64,000 nucleotides of DNA from Amycolatopsis mediterranei (lineage in GTDB: Bacteria > Actinomycetota > Actinomycetes > Mycobacteriales > Pseudonocardiaceae). Under the pieces are notes generated by a model. That model saw nothing but the letters and a program-made list of their open reading frames with translations. It had not been told where the DNA came from and ran no database searches. Positions 7,958 through 16,452 of this stretch are shown one piece after another (within the stretch, counting starts at the first letter, position 1; every line of letters starts with the position of its first letter). The translations under genes and the position numbers were made by a program. Location: contig NZ_CP100416.1 of assembly GCF_026017845.1 (NCBI RefSeq), positions 10,324,081 through 10,388,080 of the forward strand. Direction: 5' to 3'.

Positions 7958-8970
7958 TTCGTGCCTCCCCAGCAGTTCTGCAGGCCCCAGGCCGAGTCGT
8001 GGCTCTCGATGCCGGGCAGGGGCTTGTCGGTGATCACGGCGGACCCGGTGTTCACGAAACCGGACGGCTTCTTCCCGGTCCTGGCGTACGCGACGGCGGC
8101 GAGCACACCCTGCTCGGCCATCTTCTTCGGGAACTGCATGACGGTGGCGGCGATCTGGCCGTCCTTGACGTTCTGGACGCCTTCGCAGCCGCCGTCGATG
8201 GAGCCCATCACGATCTGCCCGGTGAGCCCACGCGCCTTGAGCGCCGCGTACGCGCCGCGGCCCATCGGCTCGTTCATCGAGTAGACGGCGTTGATGTCGG
8301 TGCTGCGCTGCAGCAGGTTCTCCATGCCCTGCTGGGCGAGGCTCTGGTCGCCGTTGGCCGCGGTGTGGCCCTTGATCTCCGGCGAGCCGTCGGTCAGCCC
8401 GATGCCCTTGAGGAAGCCGGTGTGCCGCTGGGTGTCGACCGAGCTGCCGGCGGTGCCGTCGACCATCAGCAGCTTGGCCGGGACGCCCTTGAGCGCGGCC
8501 TTGACGTAGGCGCCCTGCTGCTCGCCTGCCGCGAAGTTGTCGGTGGCGAAGGTGGCGTCGACGGCGTCCGGCGGTTCGGTGGCGGTGTCGAGGGCGATGA
8601 CCAGGACCCCGGCGTCGCGGGCGTCCTTGATCGCCTTGAGCACGCCGGTGGACGAGCTGGGCGTGATCAGGATGGTGTTCGCGCCCTGCTGGCGGAGGTT
8701 CTCGATGGCGCGGACCTGGCCGTCGTTGTCGCCGTCGAACTGGCCGGCGAGCGCGCTGAAGTCGGCGCCGTTGGCCTGCGCGGCCGCTCTGGCGGAGTTG
8801 CGGAGTTCCACGAAGTAGGGGTTGGTGTCGGTCTTGGTGACCAGGCCGACCTTCGCCTTGCCGCTCCCGCCCGTGTTGGTGTTGCCACCCCAGTGGCGCT
8901 CGACCGTGCACCCGGTCGTCGCGGCGAGGACGGCGGCCAGCGTGAGCGCGGCGAGACTTCGCTGTCTCAT
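7954..8970 (-). CDS. Sugar ABC transporter substrate-binding lipoprotein
   Basis: The 338-residue protein is a type I periplasmic binding protein of the ribose/fructose class (two Rossmann-like lobes; VGLVTKTDTNPYF at the first strand, ITPSSSTGVLKAIKDARDAGVLVIALD, MGSIDGG near the hinge). A lipoprotein signal peptide ends in ATTGC, with the lipidated cysteine at residue 21. It is the first gene of the operon and lies just behind the palindromic operator, so LacI control is likely. The ligand cannot be assigned; the linked PfkB and FrcK-like kinases point to a monosaccharide or polyol. Confidence 0.94.
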   Translation of the reverse strand: MRQRSLAALTLAAVLAATTGCTVERHWGGNTNTGGSGKAKVGLVTKTDTNPYFVELRNSARAAAQANGADFSALAGQFDGDNDGQVRAIENLRQQGANTILITPSSSTGVLKAIKDARDAGVLVIALDTATEPPDAVDATFATDNFAAGEQQGAYVKAALKGVPAKLLMVDGTAGSSVDTQRHTGFLKGIGLTDGSPEIKGHTAANGDQSLAQQGMENLLQRSTDINAVYSMNEPMGRGAYAALKARGLTGQIVMGSIDGGCEGVQNVKDGQIAATVMQFPKKMAEQGVLAAVAYARTGKKPSGFVNTGSAVITDKPLPGIESHDSAWGLQNCWGGTK

Positions 8971-9040
8971 GGGATTCCCAGCCTTTGTTCGTGTCGAGGC
9001 TTGCCGATGGTCGGGAAGGTAGACAGACTGCTCCCTGCGC

Positions 9041-9064
9041 GCAAGCGTTTGCGCAAACGCTTGC
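9041..9064. promoter_or_regulatory. LacI-type operator, perfect 24-bp palindrome
   Basis: A perfect inverted repeat (half-site GCAAGCGTTTGC) sits between the divergent transporter operon and the lacI-type gene. It holds two overlapping LacI-like cores (AAGCGTTT and AAACGCTT) centred on CpG, which could seat one dimer at either of two registers or two dimers. It ends 15 bases before the regulator start, so autoregulation is likely. Confidence 0.85.
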
Positions 9065-9078
9065 CGGAAAGGATGGGC

Positions 9079-10116
9079 ATGCCCCAGTCGAAGTCTTCGC
9101 GGCCGACCCAGCGGGACATCGCCGAGCTCGCGGGCGTGTCGATCACGACCGTTTCGCACGTGGTGAACGGGACGCGGGCGGTCGCCGAGGACACCAAGGC
9201 GGCGGTGCTGCGGGCGATCGAGACGACCGGCTACACCGGCGACGCCATCGCGCGCTCGCTGGTCACCGGCGGCACGCGGTCGATCGGGATGGCGATCTCC
9301 CTGGTGGCCAACCCGTACTTCGCCACGCTGATGCAGGCGATCGAGCGGGAGGCGTCGGCGCACGGGTACACCGTCCTGCTGGCCGACACCCATGACGCGG
9401 CGGACACGGAACGTGACACCGTGCGGGCGCTGCGCTCCCGTCGCGTCGACGGCCTGCTCATCACCCCGGCACCCGGCGACGGGCCGGTGATCGGCGAGCT
9501 GGTGTCCCTGGACGTGCCCACCGTGCTCATCGACCGGCTGGCCACCCGCACCGACGTCGACCAGGTGGGTTCGGAGAACATCCAGGCGACGTCGGCGCTG
9601 ACCGCACACCTGGCCACGCTCGGGCACCGGCGGATCGGGATGATCAGCGGCGTGCCCGGGCTGTCGACGAGCGAGGAGCGGGTGCTCGGCTACCGGCTGG
9701 GGCTCGGCCGGTCCGGGCTCACCTGGTCGTCCGACCTCGTGGCCTGCGGAAACTCCTCGCGCGAGGGTGGCGCGCTGGCGCTGAGCACGTTGCTGGCGCT
9801 GCCCGAGCCGCCGACGGCGCTGGTGGTCGGGAACGACAGCATGATGGTCGGGGTGCTGCACGAGGCCCGGCGGCGTGGGCTGCGGATCGGGCGCGACCTG
9901 CCGGTGGTGGTCTACGACGACGTCGAGTGGGCGGACCTGGTCGACCCGCCGCTGACGACGATGGCGCAGCCGATCGAGGAGATCGGCCGGCAGGCGGTGC
10001 GGCTGCTGCTGGCCCGGATCAACGACCCGGCGCGCAAGGCCGAGACGGTCCGGCTGGCACCCACTCTGCGTCATCGTGAGTCGTGCGGCTGCCCACCGGT
10101 TCACTCACTTCAGTGA
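9079..10116 (+). CDS. LacI family transcriptional regulator
   Basis: The 345-residue protein has a complete LacI-type HTH (RDIAELAGVSITTVSHVVNG, near residues 10-30), the hinge helix region and a periplasmic-binding-protein-like effector domain. It is divergent from the sugar transporter operon with the palindromic operator in between and should repress both until the sugar binds. ATG at 9079 was chosen because AAAGGA is 7 bases upstream; an ATG at 9073 is possible. A weak 6-bp stem-loop overlaps the 3' end. Confidence 0.93.
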   Translation: MPQSKSSRPTQRDIAELAGVSITTVSHVVNGTRAVAEDTKAAVLRAIETTGYTGDAIARSLVTGGTRSIGMAISLVANPYFATLMQAIEREASAHGYTVLLADTHDAADTERDTVRALRSRRVDGLLITPAPGDGPVIGELVSLDVPTVLIDRLATRTDVDQVGSENIQATSALTAHLATLGHRRIGMISGVPGLSTSEERVLGYRLGLGRSGLTWSSDLVACGNSSREGGALALSTLLALPEPPTALVVGNDSMMVGVLHEARRRGLRIGRDLPVVVYDDVEWADLVDPPLTTMAQPIEEIGRQAVRLLLARINDPARKAETVRLAPTLRHRESCGCPPVHSLQ

Positions 10117-10185
10117 ATCTGGGTTCCTGATATCCCCGCGCCGCCGTTCACCGGATACCTTTCCGCTGAGCGTCTGCGAGGGCTT

Positions 10186-11052
10186 ATGACCGCACTTTCG
10201 CCGGACCTCCGGTTGTGGGACCCCCCGGTCACCTACCGGATCGGCGTCGCGATGGGTGTGCACGCGCACCCGTACACCGGCGAGCTGCTGCGCGCCATCC
10301 GGGCGGCCGCGGCGCAGGCGGGCTGTGACGTCGTACTGGCGGACACCGAGGACACCCTGGGCGAAGAAGCCGCGGTCGTGCGCGCGCTGCGCGCGGACCT
10401 CGTGGACGGCGTGCTGCTGGTCCCCTCGGCCGGCGACGAAGCGGTGATCAACGGCCTGGTGCGGATGGGCGTGCCGACGGTCCTGGTGGATCGGGTGGCC
10501 GCCCGCAACGACGTCGACCAGGTGGGCACGGAGAACGTGCACGCGGTGGCGTCGCTGGTCCGTCACCTGACCGAACGCCGCCACCGGAAGATCGGCTTGA
10601 TCTCGGGTGACGAGAGCCAGGAGGTCAGCCGCGAGCGCGTCCGCGGCTACCGGCTGGGGCTGGAGCAGGCGGGCCTGCGCTTCAACCGCGAGCTGGTGGA
10701 GTGCGGGCTGTCGACCTCGGGCGGCGCCACCCGCGCGACGGCCAAGCTCCTCGACGGCTGGCCGTCACCGACGGCCCTGGTGGTGGCGGACGAGGCGATG
10801 CTGGTGGGCGTCCAGTACGAGGCCCACCGCCGCGGGATCCGCATCGGCTCGGAGCTGGCGGTGGTGGGTTACGGCGACATGGACTGGGCCCGCCGCGTCA
10901 CCCCGGCGGTGACCACACTGGTCCAGCCGGTCGCGGACCTGGGCCGCCGGGCGGTGCAGCTGCTGATGTCCCGCATGGCCGACCCGGACCGGCCACCCGA
11001 ATCGGTCTGGCTGACCCCGAAATTCCTCCACGGCGCCTCCTGCGGCTGCTGA
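10186..11052 (+). CDS. LacI-like effector domain protein lacking the DNA-binding domain
   Basis: The 288-residue product matches the effector domain of the neighbouring LacI regulator almost end to end (for example DGLL(I/V)xPxxGD, VPTVL(I/V)DR, ARxDVDQVGxEN, HRKIGLISG, RVxGYRLGL, C-terminal ESCGC against ASCGC) but has no HTH. Only 69 bases separate it from the upstream stop, too few for the missing 50-60 residues, so the domain is absent and not merely mis-annotated. It is probably a duplicated, headless paralogue that could bind the same sugar or form mixed dimers; both ideas are inference. Codon use looks intact. Confidence 0.85.
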   Translation: MTALSPDLRLWDPPVTYRIGVAMGVHAHPYTGELLRAIRAAAAQAGCDVVLADTEDTLGEEAAVVRALRADLVDGVLLVPSAGDEAVINGLVRMGVPTVLVDRVAARNDVDQVGTENVHAVASLVRHLTERRHRKIGLISGDESQEVSRERVRGYRLGLEQAGLRFNRELVECGLSTSGGATRATAKLLDGWPSPTALVVADEAMLVGVQYEAHRRGIRIGSELAVVGYGDMDWARRVTPAVTTLVQPVADLGRRAVQLLMSRMADPDRPPESVWLTPKFLHGASCGC

Positions 11053-11053
11053 C

Positions 11054-12058
11054 CTACTCCGGATCGAGCGTCGCCGCCGCCTCCAGGAGCATCCAGCCGC
11101 CCACCTGGACCGACATGTCCCGCTCCGGGGCGTCCTCCGGCAACGGCCACGGCGCCGGGCGGTCCCAGTACGCGCTGAACAGCGGGCCCTCCGGCGTTTC
11201 CGCGGCCCCCGCCCAGCAGGCCTCCGCCGACGTCCGCACCAGTGACCGGGCCACCGAAGCTTCCGGGCCGGGCAAGGAACGAGCCGCCAAGGCCAGGTAC
11301 CGGACCAGGATCGCCGCGAACAACCCGCCGTCGCCGCCGCCTTGGCCGCGGATCACTCCGCCCGGCGCGAGGTGCTCCGCCACCGCGCGAACGGTTCGCG
11401 CCGCATTGTCCACTTCGGACAACTCCAGGCACGCACCGAGGTAGACCCCTTGGCAGTACGTGTAAATGTGCTTCACCAGCTCGCCCGTGCCCGCGCGGAT
11501 CCCGTCCCAGACCAGCCCCGGCTCCGGATCGACCAAAGTGGACGAAAGCCAGTCCGTCATCGCGCGGGCGCGGGCGAGGTTTCCCGTCCGGGCGTGGAAG
11601 ATCGCCGCCGGGCCGTTGGCGGGGGCGTTCTTGAAGTCGTCGCCGCGGCGCCACCAGATGCCGCCGCCCGCCGCCGACGTCCAGCCCGACAGCAGTTGCC
11701 CGTCGATCGCCGCCACGGCCGGGCCGACGTCGATGCCCAGTGACGAAACCCGTTGCAGCGCCAGGCCGAGCCACGCGATGTCGTCGTAGTAGTCGTTCGT
11801 CCACTTGCCGAAGTTGCGCAGCCGCACCGAACGCACGAACGCGCGGATCACGGCGAGCCGCGCGGAAGAAGGTGCGCGCAGCTGGGCGTCGACCAGCGTG
11901 TCCAGCAGGTGCGCCTGCCACCAGTAGTTCCAGTGCCAGTGCAGCCGCTGGTCAACGGAAGCCGGCCAGCGGCTGCGGCCCAGGACCGTGCCGGGCAGCG
12001 CCCACACCCGGCGCAGGTGCCGCGAAGTCACCGCGTGTTCCGCGGCCGAGACGTCCAT
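11054..12058 (-). CDS. GH76-like (alpha-1,6-mannanase family) glycoside hydrolase
   Basis: The 334-residue protein has an (alpha/alpha)6 barrel pattern with aromatic-rich helices (WHWNYWWQAH) and the NDYYDDIAW motif; D92/D93 match the catalytic Asp pair of GH76. It has no signal peptide, so it would act in the cytoplasm, which is uncommon for alpha-1,6-mannanases. A start at ATG 12058 fits the domain. Its stop is two bases from the stop of the convergent LacI-like gene, and it is divergent from a molybdopterin oxidoreductase with a TetR-type palindrome between them. Confidence 0.82.
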   Translation of the reverse strand: MDVSAAEHAVTSRHLRRVWALPGTVLGRSRWPASVDQRLHWHWNYWWQAHLLDTLVDAQLRAPSSARLAVIRAFVRSVRLRNFGKWTNDYYDDIAWLGLALQRVSSLGIDVGPAVAAIDGQLLSGWTSAAGGGIWWRRGDDFKNAPANGPAAIFHARTGNLARARAMTDWLSSTLVDPEPGLVWDGIRAGTGELVKHIYTYCQGVYLGACLELSEVDNAARTVRAVAEHLAPGGVIRGQGGGDGGLFAAILVRYLALAARSLPGPEASVARSLVRTSAEACWAGAAETPEGPLFSAYWDRPAPWPLPEDAPERDMSVQVGGWMLLEAAATLDPE

Positions 12059-12082
12059 GACGCAATCGTGCCTTGCCCATCG

Positions 12083-12100
12083 ACATACCGCTCGGTATGT
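12083..12100. promoter_or_regulatory. TetR-type palindromic operator (ACATACCG-CT-CGGTATGT)
   Basis: A perfect inverted repeat with 8-base arms and a 2-base spacer lies in the 51-bp gap between divergent genes at 12058 and 12110. The CATACCG-N2-CGGTATG form is typical of TetR-family operators. No TetR gene is adjacent, so the regulator must be elsewhere. Confidence 0.75.
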
Positions 12101-12109
12101 TCGGTGGTC

Positions 12110-14254
12110 ATGACGACCGCCCACCTCACCTGCCCGCTGTGCGAAGCCACCTGCGGCCTGGAGGTGACGCTCGACGCGAACCAGCAGGTCACGCGCGTCC
12201 AAGGGGACGACGAAGACGTCTTCTCGCGCGGATACATCTGCCCCAAGGGTGCGTCGCTCGGCGCGCTGCACCACGACCCCGACCGGCTGACCGCCCCGCT
12301 GCTCAAGCGCGACGGCGAGTTCGTCGAGGTCAGCTGGCAGGAGGCCTACGACGAGATCGCCCGCCGGCTCCCGCCGATCATCGAGCAGCACGGCCGGGAC
12401 GCCGTCGCGGTGTACGCGGGCAACCCCGGCGTGCACAACATCGCGCTGACGCTCTACGGCCGAGTGCTCTACAAAGCCTTGGGCACCAAGAACTTCTACA
12501 GCGCGACGTCGGTCGACCAGCTGCCGAAGCACTACTCCGCCGGCACGATGTTCGGCGACCCCCTCGCCATTCCGGTGCCCGATCTCGACCGGACGCGGCA
12601 CCTGCTGATCCTCGGCGCCAACCCGCTCGTCTCCAACGGCAGCCTGATGACCGCGCCGGACATTCGCACGCGGCTGCGCGCCATCCGCGAGCGCGGCGGC
12701 AAGATCGTCGTCGTCGACCCGCGCCGCACGCGCACCGCCCAGTTCGCCGACGAACACCACGCCATCCGCCCCGGCACCGACGCGCTGCTGCTGTTCGCGC
12801 TGGTCAACGTCCTGTTCGCGGAAAACCTCGTCGCACCAGGACGGCTCGCCGAACACCTCAACGGCCTCGACGACGTCCGGGAACTGGCTCAGCCGTTCAC
12901 GCCGGAGGCCGTCGCCCCGCGCACCGGCATCGACGCGGCCGAGATCCGCCGGCTCGCGCGAGAGCTGGCGGAGGCCGGGAACGCCGTGGTCTACGGCCGG
13001 ATCGGCACCACGACGCAGGCGTTCGGCACCCTCGCGAGCTGGCTGGTCGACGTCCTCAACGTGCTCACCGGCCACCTCGACGCCCCGGGCGGCGCGATGT
13101 TCCCGCTGGCCGCGTGCCAGCCGACCGGGAACCGGCGGCCGTTCGCCGTCGGGCGCTGGCACAGCCGCGTGCGCGGCCTCCCGGAGGTCGTCGGCGAACT
13201 GCCGGTCGCGACGCTCGCCGACGAGATCGAGACCCCGGGCGAGGGCCAGGTCCGCGCGCTGATCACGGTCAGCGGCAACCCCTGCCTCAGCACGCCGAAC
13301 GCCGGGCGGCTGGCCGCGGCCCTCGAAAACCTCGACTTCATGATCTCCGTCGACGTCTACCTCAACGAGACGTCGCGGCAGGCCGACGTCATCCTGCCCG
13401 GTCCGTCACCGCTCGAACGCCCGCACTTCGACCTGGCCTTCTACCAGCTGTCCATCCGCAACGTCGCCAACTGGACGCCCGCGACGCTGCCGTCGGCGCT
13501 CCCGCAGGAGTGGGAGACGATGCTGCGGCTCACCGGCATCGTCGCCGGTCAGGGCCCCGAGGCCGACGTCGCGGCGCTCGACGACTTCGTCGCCGCCGAA
13601 ACCGCCCGCCGCAACGGGCTCGACGTCGCCGTCGCCGGGGAGCGCACCGGGCCCGCGCGCCTGGTCGACCTGCTGCTGCGCGCCGGCCCCTACGACGTCA
13701 CCCTGGCCGACCTCGAAGCCGCGCCGCACGGGATGGACTTCGGGCCGCTTCAGCCGCGGATCCCCGAGATCCTGTGCACGGCGTCCGGCCGGATCGAACT
13801 CGCGCCCGAGCCGGTCGTCGCCGACGTTCCGCGATTGCGGGACGAACTCGCGAAAACCGCGGAAGCCGGCCTGGTGCTGATCGGGCGGCGGCACCTCAGC
13901 TCGAACAACTCGTGGATGCACAACCTGGCCCCGCTGGTCCGCGGCGGCAACCGGTGCACCATCCAGGTCCACCCCGCCGACGCGACGCGCCTGGGCCTCA
14001 CCGACGGCGGCCTCGCGTCGGTCACGTCCCGCGCCGGAAAACTGCAGGTCCCGGTCGAGGTGACCGACGAGATCCGGCCCGGCGTCGTCAGCATCCCGCA
14101 CGGCTGGGGCCACGACGTCGACGGCTCGCGGACGCGGGTGGCGCGCGCGAACCCCGGCGTCAACTCGAACCTGGTCGCCGACGAGACCCTGCTGGACGTT
14201 CCGTCCGGAACGTCGGTGTTGAACGGAATTCCGGTCGAGGTCACCCCCGTCTGA
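12110..14254 (+). CDS. Molybdopterin-dependent oxidoreductase (DMSO reductase family)
   Basis: The 714-residue protein begins with an Fe4S4 motif CPLCEATCGL followed by YICPKG (C-x2-C-x3-C-xn-C), then the molybdopterin oxidoreductase domain and a C-terminal molydopterin dinucleotide-binding domain (HLSSNNSWMHNL, VSIPHGWGHD, NPGVNSNLVADE). There is no Tat signal, so it is cytoplasmic. Actinomycete genomes carry several of these without assigned substrates. No small Fe-S or membrane subunit is adjacent. The start ATG lies 9 bases after the TetR-type operator, so binding there would block transcription. Confidence 0.92.
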   Translation: MTTAHLTCPLCEATCGLEVTLDANQQVTRVQGDDEDVFSRGYICPKGASLGALHHDPDRLTAPLLKRDGEFVEVSWQEAYDEIARRLPPIIEQHGRDAVAVYAGNPGVHNIALTLYGRVLYKALGTKNFYSATSVDQLPKHYSAGTMFGDPLAIPVPDLDRTRHLLILGANPLVSNGSLMTAPDIRTRLRAIRERGGKIVVVDPRRTRTAQFADEHHAIRPGTDALLLFALVNVLFAENLVAPGRLAEHLNGLDDVRELAQPFTPEAVAPRTGIDAAEIRRLARELAEAGNAVVYGRIGTTTQAFGTLASWLVDVLNVLTGHLDAPGGAMFPLAACQPTGNRRPFAVGRWHSRVRGLPEVVGELPVATLADEIETPGEGQVRALITVSGNPCLSTPNAGRLAAALENLDFMISVDVYLNETSRQADVILPGPSPLERPHFDLAFYQLSIRNVANWTPATLPSALPQEWETMLRLTGIVAGQGPEADVAALDDFVAAETARRNGLDVAVAGERTGPARLVDLLLRAGPYDVTLADLEAAPHGMDFGPLQPRIPEILCTASGRIELAPEPVVADVPRLRDELAKTAEAGLVLIGRRHLSSNNSWMHNLAPLVRGGNRCTIQVHPADATRLGLTDGGLASVTSRAGKLQVPVEVTDEIRPGVVSIPHGWGHDVDGSRTRVARANPGVNSNLVADETLLDVPSGTSVLNGIPVEVTPV

Positions 14255-14257
14255 CGC

Positions 14258-14310
14258 TGTGTTGTCCGGGGCTCCGCCCCGAGCCGGGGGCTTCGCCACC
14301 CGGGCCCCCG
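14258..14310 (+). repeat. Dispersed hairpin repeat, copy 3
   Basis: This 53-base copy starts 4 bases after the stop of the molybdopterin oxidoreductase gene. It is inverted relative to the pair at 2146-2270 and in the same orientation as the copy at 55014-55066, differing at a few positions. It contains the GGGGCTCCGCCCC hairpin. Confidence 0.85.
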
Positions 14311-14412
14311 AAGGAACGCTTGACACCGGCGTGGGCGCTGCCGCATCCTCGGCTCGGATGTTGACGTAAACATCGATCTTCTCCTGCGCGCCCCTCGGAC
14401 ATCGGAGTTCGT

Positions 14413-15399
14413 ATGAAGCGCTTTGGCACCCGTATCTGGCTACGCGCCGCGCTGGCCGCGGCACTCACCGTCCCCCTGCTCGCCGTCCCGCAGAGCGCCA
14501 CCGCCGCCACCAACGCGTTCCGCGGCGTCAACTGGGCGGACGCCCGGGACAACTACGTCGACGGCTGGGTGATCCCGACCGGCCTCACCGCCGGGGACAG
14601 CTACGCGAGCGTCCGCAGCAAGGCGGACGGCATCATCACCGGCTTCCAGCAGAAGCTGGGCGCGAACACCGTGCGGCTGCCGATCAACCCGCAGAGCGTC
14701 AGTTCGGACTGGTGGGGGCGGTACAAGGGCGCCGCGGACTCGGCCCTCGCCCACGGCATGAAGGTCGTCTTCGGCTACTGGGAAGCGAACAAGGACGGCT
14801 TCGTCGACGACACGAACGCGTGGAACACCATGTGGGACAAGGTCACCGCGGACTACGGCGGCAACGGCAACGTGTACTTCGAGCCGATGAACGAGCCGTT
14901 CGGCTACAGCCTGAGCGCCTGGGTGTCGCTCTGCTCGACGTGGCTGTCCCGGCATGCGAACATCCCGCGCGGCCGGGTGCTGATCAGCGGCACCGGCTAC
15001 AACGACAACGTGACGGGCGTCGGCGCGGCGAGCGCGTTGGACGGCACGCTGCTGTCGCTGCACTTCTACGGCTTCTGGGCCTCGGACACGACCCGGTCGG
15101 CGTGGACCGCGAACCTCAGCAACCGGCTCGGCTCGTACTCGTCCCGCACGATCATCGACGAGGCCGGCGCCCCGATGACCACGGGCCTGGACTACTCCGC
15201 CGGCCACCAGGACGGCAACAACTTCACCGCGTACTTCGCCGCCACCACGGACCTGGCGCGGTCCCGGCAGATGGGCGTCGTCTACTGGCCCGGCCTGCGG
15301 TCCGGGGACACGTACTCGATCACGCGGCAGAGCGGCAGCGGCCTGGAGACCAACAACGCGACGGGCGTTGCGCAGCTGCGCTGGGGGTGGGGCCTGTAG
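14413..15399 (+). CDS. Secreted GH5 family glycoside hydrolase (cellulase-like)
   Basis: The 328-residue protein has a Sec signal peptide (basic MKRFGTRIWLR, hydrophobic core, cleavage near SATAA at about residue 32) and a GH5 TIM barrel. The general acid is E161 in FEPMNEP and the likely nucleophile E250 in IIDEAGAP; the LHFYGFW segment supplies the conserved His/Tyr. No carbohydrate-binding module is present, making it a single-domain enzyme. Substrate could be cellulose, mannan or another beta-glucan. A start at ATG 14413 precedes the signal peptide directly. Confidence 0.92.
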   Translation: MKRFGTRIWLRAALAAALTVPLLAVPQSATAATNAFRGVNWADARDNYVDGWVIPTGLTAGDSYASVRSKADGIITGFQQKLGANTVRLPINPQSVSSDWWGRYKGAADSALAHGMKVVFGYWEANKDGFVDDTNAWNTMWDKVTADYGGNGNVYFEPMNEPFGYSLSAWVSLCSTWLSRHANIPRGRVLISGTGYNDNVTGVGAASALDGTLLSLHFYGFWASDTTRSAWTANLSNRLGSYSSRTIIDEAGAPMTTGLDYSAGHQDGNNFTAYFAATTDLARSRQMGVVYWPGLRSGDTYSITRQSGSGLETNNATGVAQLRWGWGL

Positions 15400-15410
15400 G
15401 CACCACGGAC

Positions 15411-15806
15411 CTAGCCGAGGTGGACGGGACGCACGTGAGTTTCCCCGGCGTCGTCGTGGCGGTGGCGCCAGCGGTGGTAGACGCCCACGTAGGAGTAGGC
15501 CACCACCGCGATCGCGCCGATGCCGATCGCCGGCAGCCACGACTGCGGGAACACCGTGCCGTACAGGTAGTAGGCGTTGAACCCGCCGGGCAGGTCGCCG
15601 AGGCCCTGCTGGTGCCGGAAGTAGTTCTCCAGCGCGGTGAACGGGCACGGCACGGGCGCCACGTTGACCAGGATGCCCCAGGCCAGCCCGAGCACGTGGA
15701 CGAAGATCAGTTTCGGCCAGCGCCACGCCACGAATCCGCCGAAACCGATGAGCAGCAGCGCCAAAATGTGCACCGCGACGGTCACGTCGGCCAGGAACTT
15801 CGCCAT
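15411..15806 (-). CDS. DUF2784 family membrane protein
   Basis: The 131-residue protein has about four membrane spans (starting ADVTVAVHILALLLIGFGGF, then WPKLIFVHVLGLAWG, ALENYFRHQQG and a last span near SWLPAIGIGAIAVVAYSYVG). The TALENYFR and FNAYYLYGTVFP blocks are characteristic of DUF2784. Function is unknown. It ends 11 bases from the convergent GH5 gene. Confidence 0.9.
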   Translation of the reverse strand: MAKFLADVTVAVHILALLLIGFGGFVAWRWPKLIFVHVLGLAWGILVNVAPVPCPFTALENYFRHQQGLGDLPGGFNAYYLYGTVFPQSWLPAIGIGAIAVVAYSYVGVYHRWRHRHDDAGETHVRPVHLG

Positions 15807-15915
15807 CGCACCCCCTCCACCGATCCCCCTACCAGCGACTTTACTCCGCCGATCAAGGTCGTCCGTCCTGAAGAATGCCCAGCCGGGTGATGTTTAACCC
15901 AGCGGAGCAACTCGT

Positions 15916-16077
15916 TCACCTGCGCGGTGACGGAGGGGTTACACCCGGTGGAAATTCCGGCGGCCGCTTCGCCGGGTACTGCGTCGGCTCCTCGCGCGGG
16001 TACTGGTCCGGCGCGCCGTCCGGTTTCTTCCGGTTCGGGTCGGCTGGGCGCTGCGGTTCCGGCGGCTCCTCGTCCAT
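15916..16077 (-). CDS. Small proline-rich hypothetical protein
   Basis: A 53-residue frame on the minus strand starts at ATG 16077 and is rich in Pro, Glu, Arg and Lys. It lies 42 bases after the last gene of the sigma/Asp23 operon on the same strand, so it may be its last cistron. The ribosome-binding site is weak (GGAG very close to the ATG) and no family is recognised, so it may not be translated. Confidence 0.35.
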   Translation of the reverse strand: MDEEPPEPQRPADPNRKKPDGAPDQYPREEPTQYPAKRPPEFPPGVTPPSPRR

Positions 16078-16119
16078 GCTCCGAAGGTACGCCCGGCCCG
16101 CGGCCCCGGCAGCCGGATT

Positions 16120-16452
16120 TCACCGAAGGCGATCGTGCGGCACTCCGGGAGCAAGCCCTTGCTGTGACGGGAGTCTCGCGAACGCCGCACCGTCGAGGTC
16201 GGTGACCACCAGGCGCAGCCGCGCGTTCTCCCACGCCGTGCCCGCCAGTACCGAGCGCACGGCTTGCGCCGCCCGGTCCAGCAGCGGCGGGATCGGCAGC
16301 CGGGTCGCGATCAGCCGGACCTGGACCACTCCCGGGCTCAGGTCCACCGCCGTCCCCTCCCGGCCCACCGGCAACGCCGGGGTCGCCGGGTGCAAGCCGT
16401 CCACCTCCGCGAGCGCGCCGACGATCCGCTCGACGGCATCGCCGGTGGTCAC
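16120..16452 (-). CDS. Asp23-operon small protein (Asp23/Gls24-like)
   Basis: The 110-residue product starts at GTG 16452, overlapping the stop of the Asp23 gene upstream (GTGA). The block AVDLSPGVVQVRLIATRLPIPPLLDRAAQAVRSVLAG resembles the beta-beta-alpha half of Asp23 proteins, with a divergent end. No membrane segment is visible. Context in an operon with two other Asp23 proteins and an ECF sigma factor suggests an envelope-stress role. Confidence 0.75.
   Translation of the reverse strand: MTTGDAVERIVGALAEVDGLHPATPALPVGREGTAVDLSPGVVQVRLIATRLPIPPLLDRAAQAVRSVLAGTAWENARLRLVVTDLDGAAFARLPSQQGLAPGVPHDRLR

Noticed and set aside
7753..9078. Apparent N-terminal extension of the LacI regulator by about 440 residues
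   Set aside because: The extension is antisense to the binding-protein and permease genes; the HTH begins right after ATG 9079.
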